In this document: positions 37,434 to 44,964 of the stretch, in pieces
Layout: every line of letters starts with the position of its first letter
Position numbering within the stretch: position 1 is the first letter of the stretch
From: Polaribacter sp. BM10
Lineage (GTDB): Bacteria; Bacteroidota; Bacteroidia; Flavobacteriales; Flavobacteriaceae
Assembly (NCBI RefSeq): GCF_002005425.1
Contig: NZ_CP019704.1
Location: 496,001-560,000, forward strand
DNA: 64,000 nucleotides
Direction: 5' to 3'
The notes under the pieces: generated by a model
The model's input: the letters and a program-made list of their open reading frames with translations, nothing else
What the model was told of the DNA's origin: nothing
Databases searched by the model: none
Translations under genes and position numbers: made by a program

Positions 37434-38084
37434 ATGACATTCGATTTAGAGTACAATTCAGGAAGACCGTTAATGATTATACCAGAATACGGCAGACATA
37501 TACAAAAATTAGTAGACCATTGTGTTGCTTTAGAAACTAAAGAAGAAAGAGACAAAATGGCCAAAGCAATAGTAGATGTAATGGGTAATTTACAACCTCA
37601 TTTACGCGATGTGCCAGATTTTAAGCACAAACTTTGGGATCAATTGTACATTATGGCTGATTTTAAATTAGATGTAGAATCTCCTTATCCGCAGCCTTCT
37701 AAAGAAGAACTTAGAGAGAAACCAGAAGGTTTGGCATATCCAAAATCAGCATCTAGATACCGTTATTATGGTAATAACATACAAACCATGATAGATGTTG
37801 CTTTAAGTTGGGAAGAAGGAGAAAAAAAGGAAGCATTGGTTTATACGATTGCCAATCACATGAAAAAATGTTACTTAAATTGGAATAAAGATACGGTAGA
37901 CGATAAAGTTATTTTTAAACATTTATTCGATTTATCAGACGGTAAAATAGATTTAAGAGAAACAACAGAACCACTTTCTGAAAGTAAAAACTTACTTAGA
38001 AAAAGAAACTCTCAAGGTCAGAATAATTCGAAGAGTAATTACAAGAAGCAACACAATAATCAACATAAAAATAGAAAAAGATAA
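37434..38084 (+). CDS. DUF4290 family protein
   Basis: 216 residues. EYNSGRPLMIIPEYGRHIQKLVDHC, VMGNLQPHLRDVPDFKHKLWDQL and KSASRYRYYGNNIQTMI are the conserved blocks of DUF4290, a family largely confined to Bacteroidota. The N-terminal part is helical; the last ~35 residues are a basic, Asn/Gln/Lys-rich tail that could bind nucleic acid. No signal or membrane segment. It lies 6 bp before murA and is probably cotranscribed with it. Function unknown. Confidence 0.88.
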   Translation: MTFDLEYNSGRPLMIIPEYGRHIQKLVDHCVALETKEERDKMAKAIVDVMGNLQPHLRDVPDFKHKLWDQLYIMADFKLDVESPYPQPSKEELREKPEGLAYPKSASRYRYYGNNIQTMIDVALSWEEGEKKEALVYTIANHMKKCYLNWNKDTVDDKVIFKHLFDLSDGKIDLRETTEPLSESKNLLRKRNSQGQNNSKSNYKKQHNNQHKNRKR

Positions 38085-38090
38085 GCGTTT

Positions 38091-39401
38091 ATGGCATCAT
38101 TTAAAATTGAAGGCGGACATAAATTAAACGGAACAATTACACCTCAAGGAGCAAAGAATGAAGTTTTACAAATACTTTGTGCTGTTTTATTAACTCCAGA
38201 AAGAGTAGTAGTAAACAATGTTCCTGATATTATTGATGTAAATAAACTAATTTTTATTTTAGGAGAATTAGGTGTAAAAGTAGAGAAGTTAAGTAGTAAT
38301 GCTTATGCTTTTCAAGCTGATGATATTAATTTAGAATATTTAGAATCGGCAGACTTTAAAAGAGACGGAAGTTCTTTAAGAGGTTCTATTATGATTGTTG
38401 GACCGTTATTAGCTAGATTTGGTAAAGGTTATATTCCTAGACCTGGTGGCGATAAAATTGGTAGAAGAAGATTAGATACACATTTTGAAGGTTTTATTAG
38501 ATTAGGCGCAAAATTTAGATATAATAAAGAAGAATACTTTTACGGAGTAGAAGCCGATGAACTTCAAGGAACAGAAATGTTGTTAGACGAAGCTTCTGTA
38601 ACTGGTACAGCAAATATCTTAATGGCCGCAGTATTAGCAAAAGGAGAAACTAAAATTTACAATGCTGCTTGTGAACCTTATATTCAACAATTATCTAAAA
38701 TGTTGAATTCGATGGGCGCAAAAATATCAGGTGTTGGTTCTAACTTGTTAGTAATTGAAGGGGTAGAATCTTTAGGAGGTTGCGAGCATACGGTTTTACC
38801 AGATATGATAGAAATTGGTTCTTGGATTGGTGTTGCGGTAATGACAAGATCAGAATTAACAATTAAAAATGTTAGCTGGAAAGATTTAGGACAAATACCT
38901 AGCGTTTTTAGAAAATTAGGAATCACTCTAGAGAAAAAAGGAGATGATATTTATATACCAGAACAAGAATCATACGAAATTCAGAATTATATAGATGGTT
39001 CTGTGTTAACAGTTGCAGATGCACCTTGGCCTGGTTTTACGCCAGATTTACTAAGTATTGTTTTAGTTATTGCAACACAAGCAAAAGGAACTGTTTTAAT
39101 ACATCAAAAGATGTTCGAAAGTCGTTTGTTTTTTGTAGATAAATTGATAGACATGGGCGCAAAAGTTATTTTATGTGATCCGCATAGAGCAACAGTAATT
39201 GGACACAATTTCGAGAGTCAATTAAAAGCAACAAAAATGACTTCGCCAGATATTAGAGCAGGTATTTCTTTATTAATTGCAGCACTTTCTGCAAAAGGAA
39301 CTTCAATAATTAATAACATCGAACAAATAGATCGAGGTTATGAAAATATAGAAGCTAGACTAAAATCTATTGGAGCTAAAATTGAAAGAATAGAAGATTA
39401 A
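38091..39401 (+). CDS. murA: UDP-N-acetylglucosamine 1-carboxyvinyltransferase
   Basis: 436 residues. First committed step of peptidoglycan synthesis: enolpyruvyl transfer from PEP to UDP-GlcNAc. Lys22 and Asn23 in PQGAKNE are the catalytic pair; RPGGDKIGRRRLD is the active-site loop; PDMIEIGSW and DMRAG-like PDIRAGISLL follow. At the position of the catalytic Cys (Cys115 in E. coli), there is Asp121 (codon 38451-38453). Enzymes with Asp here remain active but are not alkylated by fosfomycin, as reported for mycobacteria and chlamydiae. Followed by a terminator. Confidence 0.95.
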   Translation: MASFKIEGGHKLNGTITPQGAKNEVLQILCAVLLTPERVVVNNVPDIIDVNKLIFILGELGVKVEKLSSNAYAFQADDINLEYLESADFKRDGSSLRGSIMIVGPLLARFGKGYIPRPGGDKIGRRRLDTHFEGFIRLGAKFRYNKEEYFYGVEADELQGTEMLLDEASVTGTANILMAAVLAKGETKIYNAACEPYIQQLSKMLNSMGAKISGVGSNLLVIEGVESLGGCEHTVLPDMIEIGSWIGVAVMTRSELTIKNVSWKDLGQIPSVFRKLGITLEKKGDDIYIPEQESYEIQNYIDGSVLTVADAPWPGFTPDLLSIVLVIATQAKGTVLIHQKMFESRLFFVDKLIDMGAKVILCDPHRATVIGHNFESQLKATKMTSPDIRAGISLLIAALSAKGTSIINNIEQIDRGYENIEARLKSIGAKIERIED

Positions 39402-39420
39402 TTTTAAGGATATAAAATGA

Positions 39421-39450
39421 AAATAGTGTCAGTTTGACACTATTTTTTTT
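39421..39450 (+). terminator. Intrinsic terminator of murA
   Basis: An 11-bp perfect stem (39421-39431 / 39435-39445) with a 3-nt loop ends in an uninterrupted T-run to 39450. Confidence 0.85.
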
Positions 39451-39452
39451 GT

Positions 39453-39468
39453 TGGCAACATTTTTGCC
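39453..39468 (+). promoter_or_regulatory. Sigma-54-like promoter before grpE-dnaJ
   Basis: TGGCAACATTTTTGCC places GG (39454-39455) and GC (39466-39467) exactly 10 nt apart, matching the -24/-12 spacing of the TGGCAC-N5-TTGC consensus except for the CG dinucleotide. It lies 35 bp before the grpE ATG, giving a leader of about 24 nt. The GGCAA/TTGCC pair is also an inverted repeat. Confidence 0.55.
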
Positions 39469-39502
39469 ATTAAGTAGTAGACAATTAAATGATTACAAAG
39501 AA

Positions 39503-40051
39503 ATGAGTAAGAAAGAAAATATAAAGGAAGAAGAACTTAAAAACGAGCAAAGTACTTCTCAAGTTGAAGAAAATCAAGAGATTGAAGCAGATGTGGCTAA
39601 AGAAGAGCCTACAGCAGAAGAGTTAATTCAAGCTGAAAAAGATAAGTTTTTACGCTTATTTGCAGAGTTTGAAAACTACAAAAAAAGAACATCGAGAGAA
39701 AGAATAGAGTTATTTAAAACTGCAGGACAAGAATTAATGACATCTTTACTGCCAATTATTGATGATTTTGAGCGAGCACTGACACATATTGAAGAGGATA
39801 AAGAAGCAGAAGAATTAAGAAAAGGTGTGTTGTTAATTTATCAAAAATTCTACAACACTTTAGAGCAAAAAGGTTTATCAAAAGTAGAAACAAAAGCTGG
39901 CGATACTTTTGATGCTGAAATTCATGAAGCAATTACTCAAATACCTGCTCCATCAGAAGATTTAAAAGGTAAAGTAATTGATTGTGTAGAAAAAGGATAC
40001 AAATTAGGAGATAAAATTATTCGATACCCAAAAGTGGTAATCGGACAGTAA
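39503..40051 (+). CDS. grpE: Nucleotide exchange factor GrpE
   Basis: 182 residues from the ATG at 39503. The upstream 23 in-frame residues are hydrophobic and overlap the murA terminator, so I exclude them. An acidic N-terminal coiled coil (residues about 5-75) leads into the conserved FAEFENYKKRTSRERIELFKTAGQ, then the beta-wing domain with GDTFDAEIHEAITQIPAP and KVIDCVEKGYKLGDKIIRYPKVVVG-like end. It promotes ADP release from DnaK. Followed by dnaJ after a 69-bp spacer; the sigma-54-like site is in front. Confidence 0.95.
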   Translation: MSKKENIKEEELKNEQSTSQVEENQEIEADVAKEEPTAEELIQAEKDKFLRLFAEFENYKKRTSRERIELFKTAGQELMTSLLPIIDDFERALTHIEEDKEAEELRKGVLLIYQKFYNTLEQKGLSKVETKAGDTFDAEIHEAITQIPAPSEDLKGKVIDCVEKGYKLGDKIIRYPKVVIGQ

Positions 40052-40120
40052 ATAATTACAATTAACAATGCACAATTACCATTGATCATTGATTACTGTT
40101 AATTGATAATTGAAATAAAA
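40052..40120 (+). repeat. Imperfect inverted-repeat spacer between grpE and dnaJ
   Basis: CAATTAACA (40059-40067) is complementary to TGTTAATTG (40097-40105), and the sequence between is built of ATTG/CAAT words (ACAATG, ATTGATCATTG). A hairpin in the grpE-dnaJ mRNA would have a ~30-nt head. I see no coding sequence. Confidence 0.45.
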
Positions 40121-41260
40121 ATGGCAAAACAAGATTTTTACGAAATTTTAGGTATTTCTAAATCTGCAACTCAGGCAGAAATTAAGAAGGCTTATAGAAA
40201 AATGGCTATAAAATATCATCCAGATAAAAACCCAGATGATAAAACCGCAGAAGAAAACTTTAAAAAAGCAGCAGAAGCTTATGAAGTTTTAAGCGACGAA
40301 AACAAAAAAGCAAGATACGATCAATACGGTCATGCTGCTTTTGATGGTCCTCAAGGCGGAGGCGGTTTTGGTGGCGGTGGTATGAATATGGATGACATAT
40401 TTAGCCAATTCGGAGACATCTTTGGCGGTGGCGGTTTCGGCGGCGGCTTTGGTGGTGGTTTCGGCGGTGGCGGTGGTCAACGTCAAGCTAGAGTTAAAGG
40501 AAGTAACATGAGAATTCGTGTAAAACTAACTTTAGAAGAAATTGCAAAAGGAGTAGAGAAAAAAGTAAAAGTAAAACGTAAAGTTCAAGCAGACGGTGTT
40601 AAGTACAAAACTTGTACAACTTGTAGTGGTTCTGGGCAACAAATGCGTGTTACGAACACAATATTGGGTAGAATGCAAACTGCAACTACTTGTGGTACTT
40701 GTTCTGGTGCAGGAGAAATTATTAGTAGCAAACCAAACGGAGCAGATGCGCAAGGTTTAATTGTTGCAGAAGAAACAGTTTCTATAAACATACCAGCTGG
40801 TGTAACAGAAGGAGTTCAATTAAAAGTAGGAGGTAAAGGTAACGAGGCTCCTGGTAAAAATTCTATCGCAGGAGATTTATTAGTTTTAATTGAAGAAATA
40901 CAACATGATTCTTTAAAAAGAGAAGGAACAAATATTCATTACGATTTGTATGTAAACTTTTCTGAAGCAGTTTTAGGTACTAGTAAAGAGGTAGAAACTG
41001 TAACTGGTAAAGTAAAAATTAAAATTGATGCAGGTACACAGTCTGGAAAAATTTTAAGATTAAAAGGAAAAGGTTTACCAAGTATCGAAAGATACGGCAC
41101 AGGAGATTTTTTAATCCATATTAATGTCTGGACACCGCAAGAATTAAACAAAGAACAAAAGCAGTTTTTCGATAAAATGATGAACGATGACAACTTTGTT
41201 CCTGCGCCAAATAAATCTGATAAATCATTTTTTGAGAAAGTTAAAGATATGTTTTCGTAG
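40121..41260 (+). CDS. dnaJ: Chaperone DnaJ with reduced zinc-finger domain
   Basis: 379 residues from the ATG at 40121; a 6-codon extension from a TTG is less likely. J domain with HPD (YHPDKNP, residues about 33-39), a long Gly/Phe region (about 75-125), then a zinc region with only two CxxCxGxG repeats, CTTCSGSG and CGTCSGAG, instead of the usual four. The C-terminal peptide-binding domains (VSINIPAGVTEGVQLKVGGKG; GDLLVLIEEIQHD) are complete. It loads clients on DnaK. With two motifs only one zinc site should form. Confidence 0.93.
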   Translation: MAKQDFYEILGISKSATQAEIKKAYRKMAIKYHPDKNPDDKTAEENFKKAAEAYEVLSDENKKARYDQYGHAAFDGPQGGGGFGGGGMNMDDIFSQFGDIFGGGGFGGGFGGGFGGGGGQRQARVKGSNMRIRVKLTLEEIAKGVEKKVKVKRKVQADGVKYKTCTTCSGSGQQMRVTNTILGRMQTATTCGTCSGAGEIISSKPNGADAQGLIVAEETVSINIPAGVTEGVQLKVGGKGNEAPGKNSIAGDLLVLIEEIQHDSLKREGTNIHYDLYVNFSEAVLGTSKEVETVTGKVKIKIDAGTQSGKILRLKGKGLPSIERYGTGDFLIHINVWTPQELNKEQKQFFDKMMNDDNFVPAPNKSDKSFFEKVKDMFS

Positions 41261-41331
41261 ACATATGTTAAAAAAATCAGTAAAAAAATGAATATTAAAT
41301 AAAAAGAATACTTTTTTTACTAGATTTAATA

Positions 41332-41339
41332 TATATTTG
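41332..41339 (+). promoter_or_regulatory. Promoter -7 box TATATTTG upstream of rnpB
   Basis: Exact TAnnTTTG match. It is followed immediately by two T-tailed hairpins rather than a gene. A TTTTTTT run (41312-41318) sits near the -33 distance. Confidence 0.6.
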
Positions 41340-41340
41340 C

Positions 41341-41418
41341 AGTGTTGTTGGTTCGCCAACAACACTTTTTCTTTTTCATAGCAATTTTTCCCACTCAATT
41401 TATTGAGTGGGTTTTTTT
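41341..41418 (+). ncRNA. Candidate small RNA of two hairpins between dnaJ and rnpB
   Basis: Hairpin 1: 11-bp perfect stem (41341-41351 / 41356-41366) closed by a TTCG tetraloop and followed by a T-rich run. Hairpin 2: 10-bp stem (41390-41399 / 41402-41411) followed by T7. A promoter box lies directly upstream, so a transcript of about 75 nt is expected. Alternatively the two hairpins are only tandem terminators for dnaJ. No reading frame is apparent. Confidence 0.45.
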
Positions 41419-41450
41419 TATCAAATAGAAATCGTACAATATAATTTAAA

Positions 41451-41749
41451 GCAGGCTTATCTTATCGTCTTAATTTAATTAAGAAGGAAAGTCCGGACAC
41501 CAAAGAGTATCATAGCGGATAACATCCGTCCAGCGTAAGTTGAGGACAAGTGCAACAGAAAGCAAGTACAGTTCGGCTGTAGTGAAACCAGGTAAACTCT
41601 ATGAGGTGCAATGTCATGTATATTAGAACTTGAGAGCTACTCGCTCGATTCTAAAGGGTAGACAGATTGATTCTAAGAGTAATTTTAGAACTAGATAAAT
41701 GATAAGAGCCTTATTTATAAGGAACAGAATTCGGCTTATTAGCCTGCTT
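41451..41749 (+). ncRNA. rnpB: RNase P RNA
   Basis: GAAGGAAAGTCCGGACACC (41483-41501) is the conserved 5' core, and ACAGAATTCGGCTTATTAG (41725-41743) the conserved 3' core of class A RNase P RNA. The ends GCAGGCT (41451-41457) and AGCCTGC (41741-41747) pair to form P1, with T8 after. The RNA is the catalytic subunit that removes tRNA 5' leaders. The rest of the gene-free stretch 41261-41984 holds the candidate small RNA before it and the acnB promoter after it. Confidence 0.95.
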
Positions 41750-41895
41750 TTTTTTAATTGATTACGATATTCTTAATAAAAAATAGATTATCTTCTTTTT
41801 TATTGAATAATATTCAGCTATTTAGAAATTTGCCTTTTTTTATTTATTAATTATTGCAATCGGTTATTTATCTTTTAAAATTAATATAAAAAATG

Positions 41896-41903
41896 TAAGT
41901 TTG
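41896..41903 (+). promoter_or_regulatory. Promoter -7 box TAAGTTTG
   Basis: Exact TAnnTTTG match, about 80 bp before the acnB start, giving a leader of about 75 nt. Confidence 0.55.
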
Positions 41904-41984
41904 CGAGAATAAATTTTAAAGAGTTTAAAACTTAATTCTTTCAAATTTTTAACAAAAGACTTACAGTAATAAAAGATTTCTTTC

Positions 41985-44759
41985 ATGAGTATTTATAAAG
42001 ATTACCTAAAACAGATTGAAGAACGAAAAACGAAAGGACTTCATCCACAACCAATTGATAGTGCAGATTTATTAAGCGCAATTATTGAGCAAATTAAAGA
42101 TACAGAAAATGAGTATAGAGAACAATCTCTAAACTTTTTTATCTATAACGTTTTACCGGGTACAACAAGTGCAGCCGTTGTAAAAGCTAAGTTTTTAAAA
42201 GAGATTATTTTAGGTGAATCTATTGTTCCAGAAATTTCTACAGATTTCGCTTTCGAGCAATTATCGCACATGAAAGGTGGACCATCGGTTAAAGTATTAC
42301 TTGATTTAGCTTTAGGAGATGACGAAGTAATAGCGAGTAAAGCTGCAAAAGTTTTAAAAACTCAAGTATTTTTATATGAAGCAGACACAGATCGTTTAGA
42401 AGAAGCTTTTAATAACGGAAGTTCTATCGCTAAAGATATTATTGAAAGTTATGCCCAAGCAGAGTTCTTTACAAAGCTGCCAGAAATAGAAGAAGAAATA
42501 GAGGTGGTTACTTATATCGCTGGTGTAGGTGATATATCTACAGATTTATTATCTCCGGGAGGTGATGCACATTCACGTTCTGATCGTGAGTTACATGGGC
42601 AATGTATGTTTGAACATAACAAAGACATGCAAAATGAATTATTAGCTTTAAAGGAACAACATCCTGATAAACGTGTAATGTTAATTGCAGAAAAAGGAAC
42701 TATGGGAGTTGGATCTTCTAGAATGTCTGGTGTAAATAACGTTGCATTATGGACAGGTATTCCTTCAAGTCCATATGTGCCTTTTATAAACATTGCACCA
42801 GTAATTGCTGGTACAAACGGTATTGCTCCGATTTTTTTAACAACAGTTGGCGTAACAGGAGGTATCGGTTTAGATCTTAAAAATTGGGTTATTCAAAAAG
42901 ATGAAGAAGGTAATACTATTGTAGATGAAGATGGAGAACCAGTTTTAAAACAAATGTATTCGGTAGAAACAGGTACTGTTTTAACGATTAATACAAAAGA
43001 AAAAAAATTATACCACGGTAAAACAGAATTAAAAGATATTTCTGCAGCTTTTACTCCGCAAAAGATGGAGTTTATGAAAGCAGGTGGTTCTTACGCTGTT
43101 GTTTTCGGTAAAAAATTACAAACATTTGCTTGTAAAACTTTAGGAATTGAAGTGCCACAAGTATATGCACCTTCAAAAGAAGTATCTATAGAAGGTCAAG
43201 GTTTAACAGCTGTTGAGAAAATATTTAATAAAAATGCAGTAGGTACATCAGGAGCTACATTACACGCAGGTTCTTATGTTCGTGCAGAGGTAAACATTGT
43301 AGGTTCGCAAGATACTACAGGTTTAATGACGTCTCAAGAATTAGAAATGATGGCTGCAACAGTTATCTCTCCAATTGTTGATGGTGCTTACCAATCTGGT
43401 TGTCATACAGCATCAGTTTGGGATGATAAATCTAAAGCTAACATACCGAGATTAATGAGCTTTATGAACGATTTTGGTTTAATTACTGGTCGTGATCCTA
43501 AAGGAAAATATTTCCCAATGACGGATGTTATTCATAAAGTATTGAACGATATTACTGTTGGTGATTGGGACATCATTATTGGTGGAGATTCGCACACACG
43601 TATGTCTAAAGGTGTTGCTTTTGGTGCAGATTCAGGAACTGTAGCTTTAGCATTAGCAACAGGTGAGGCATCAATGCCAATTCCAGAGTCAGTTAAAGTA
43701 ACCTTTAAAGGACAAATGAAATCTTATATGGATTTTCGTGATGTTGTACACGCAACACAGCAACAAATGTTAAAACAATTTGGAGGTGAAAATGTTTTTC
43801 AAGGTCGTGTAATCGAGGTACATATTGGTACTTTAACGGCAGATGAAGCATTTACATTTACAGATTGGACAGCAGAAATGAAAGCTAAAGCATCTATCTG
43901 TATTTCAGAAGATGATACTTTAATAGAGTCATTAGAAATTGCTAAAGGTCGTATTCAGATTATGATTGATAAAGGAATGGATAATGATAAGCAAGTGCTG
44001 AAAGGTCTTGTAGAAAAAGCAGAAACTAGAATCACTGAGCTTAAAACAGGTATTAAGCCTTCTTTAAGACCAGATGCAGATGCTGTTTATCATGCAGAAG
44101 TTATTATTGATTTGGATGAAATTGCAGAACCTATGATAGCAGATCCAGACGTAAACAATGATGACGTATCAAAACGTTATACACACGATAACATCAGACC
44201 ATTATCATATTACGGAGGAACTAAAAAAGTAGATTTAGGTTTCGTAGGATCATGTATGGTTCACAAAGGAGACATGAAAATTTTAGCTCAAATGCTTAAA
44301 AATGTCGAAGCTCAACATGGTAAAGTAGAATTTAAAGCACCTTTGGTTGTAGCACCACCAACATATAATATTGTAGATGAGCTTAAAGAAGAAGGAGATT
44401 GGGAAGTATTACAAAAATACTCAGGATTTGAATTTGATGATAGCGCACCAAAAGGATTGGCACGTACAAAGTACGAAAACATGCTATACTTAGAACGTCC
44501 AGGTTGTAATCTTTGTATGGGTAACCAAGAAAAAGCAGAACCAGGAGATACTGTAATGGCAACATCTACACGTTTGTTTCAAGGAAGAGTTGTAAAAGAT
44601 TCTGGAGAGAAAAAAGGTGAGTCTTTATTATCATCAACACCAGTAGTTGTTTTATCAACAATTTTAGGAAGAACACCAACTATGGCAGAATATGAAGCTG
44701 CTGTTGACGGTATTGTTTTAACTAAATTTAAGCCTTCACAAAAACAATTAGTTAGATAA
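41985..44759 (+). CDS. acnB: Bifunctional aconitate hydratase 2 / 2-methylisocitrate dehydratase
   Basis: 924 residues. N-terminal HEAT-like domain (about 1-160), then swivel and catalytic domains, with GDAHSRSDRELHGQ, MLIAEKGTMGVGSSRMSG, SGCHTASVWDD, IIGGDSHTRMSKGVAFGADSG and the 4Fe-4S ligand region FVGSCMVHKGD and RPGCNLCMGNQ near the C-terminus. Those Cys residues hold the cluster that isomerises citrate to isocitrate. AcnB types also act on 2-methylcitrate intermediates. Longer than the E. coli enzyme by a ~30-residue insert near residue 310 (EEGNTIVDEDGEPVLKQ). Own promoter and terminator; a second aconitase follows. Confidence 0.94.
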   Translation: MSIYKDYLKQIEERKTKGLHPQPIDSADLLSAIIEQIKDTENEYREQSLNFFIYNVLPGTTSAAVVKAKFLKEIILGESIVPEISTDFAFEQLSHMKGGPSVKVLLDLALGDDEVIASKAAKVLKTQVFLYEADTDRLEEAFNNGSSIAKDIIESYAQAEFFTKLPEIEEEIEVVTYIAGVGDISTDLLSPGGDAHSRSDRELHGQCMFEHNKDMQNELLALKEQHPDKRVMLIAEKGTMGVGSSRMSGVNNVALWTGIPSSPYVPFINIAPVIAGTNGIAPIFLTTVGVTGGIGLDLKNWVIQKDEEGNTIVDEDGEPVLKQMYSVETGTVLTINTKEKKLYHGKTELKDISAAFTPQKMEFMKAGGSYAVVFGKKLQTFACKTLGIEVPQVYAPSKEVSIEGQGLTAVEKIFNKNAVGTSGATLHAGSYVRAEVNIVGSQDTTGLMTSQELEMMAATVISPIVDGAYQSGCHTASVWDDKSKANIPRLMSFMNDFGLITGRDPKGKYFPMTDVIHKVLNDITVGDWDIIIGGDSHTRMSKGVAFGADSGTVALALATGEASMPIPESVKVTFKGQMKSYMDFRDVVHATQQQMLKQFGGENVFQGRVIEVHIGTLTADEAFTFTDWTAEMKAKASICISEDDTLIESLEIAKGRIQIMIDKGMDNDKQVLKGLVEKAETRITELKTGIKPSLRPDADAVYHAEVIIDLDEIAEPMIADPDVNNDDVSKRYTHDNIRPLSYYGGTKKVDLGFVGSCMVHKGDMKILAQMLKNVEAQHGKVEFKAPLVVAPPTYNIVDELKEEGDWEVLQKYSGFEFDDSAPKGLARTKYENMLYLERPGCNLCMGNQEKAEPGDTVMATSTRLFQGRVVKDSGEKKGESLLSSTPVVVLSTILGRTPTMAEYEAAVDGIVLTKFKPSQKQLVR

Positions 44760-44780
44760 TTAAAAATCTATATAAATAGA

Positions 44781-44812
44781 AAATCCTGAGTTTTAAACTC
44801 AGGATTTTTTTG
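44781..44812 (+). terminator. Intrinsic terminator of acnB
   Basis: AAATCCTGAGTTT pairs with AAACTCAGGATTT (44781-44793 / 44795-44807) and T-run follows, about 25 bp past the acnB stop. Confidence 0.85.
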
Positions 44813-44964
44813 TTTACATCTAAAGTGAGTATCAAATTTTTCTATTTAGGTATAAGTTTTAAATCTTTATTAATAAATAAATCATTTATCAAATAATTAT
44901 AAATTTTGTACCTTGTGAATTAGTAAAACTTATAACAAAAACCTTTAAATTATTTATAATTCTT

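Noticed and set aside
39434..39502. Longer grpE start
   Set aside because: It would begin inside the murA terminator and add a hydrophobic leader that a cytoplasmic co-chaperone does not have.
40289..40791. Antisense frames over the dnaJ Gly-rich region
   Set aside because: Thr/Ala-rich products caused by GGC/GGT codons on the other strand.
44900..44925. TACCTTGTG as promoter of the second aconitase gene
   Set aside because: Two mismatches from TAnnTTTG; too weak to list as a feature.
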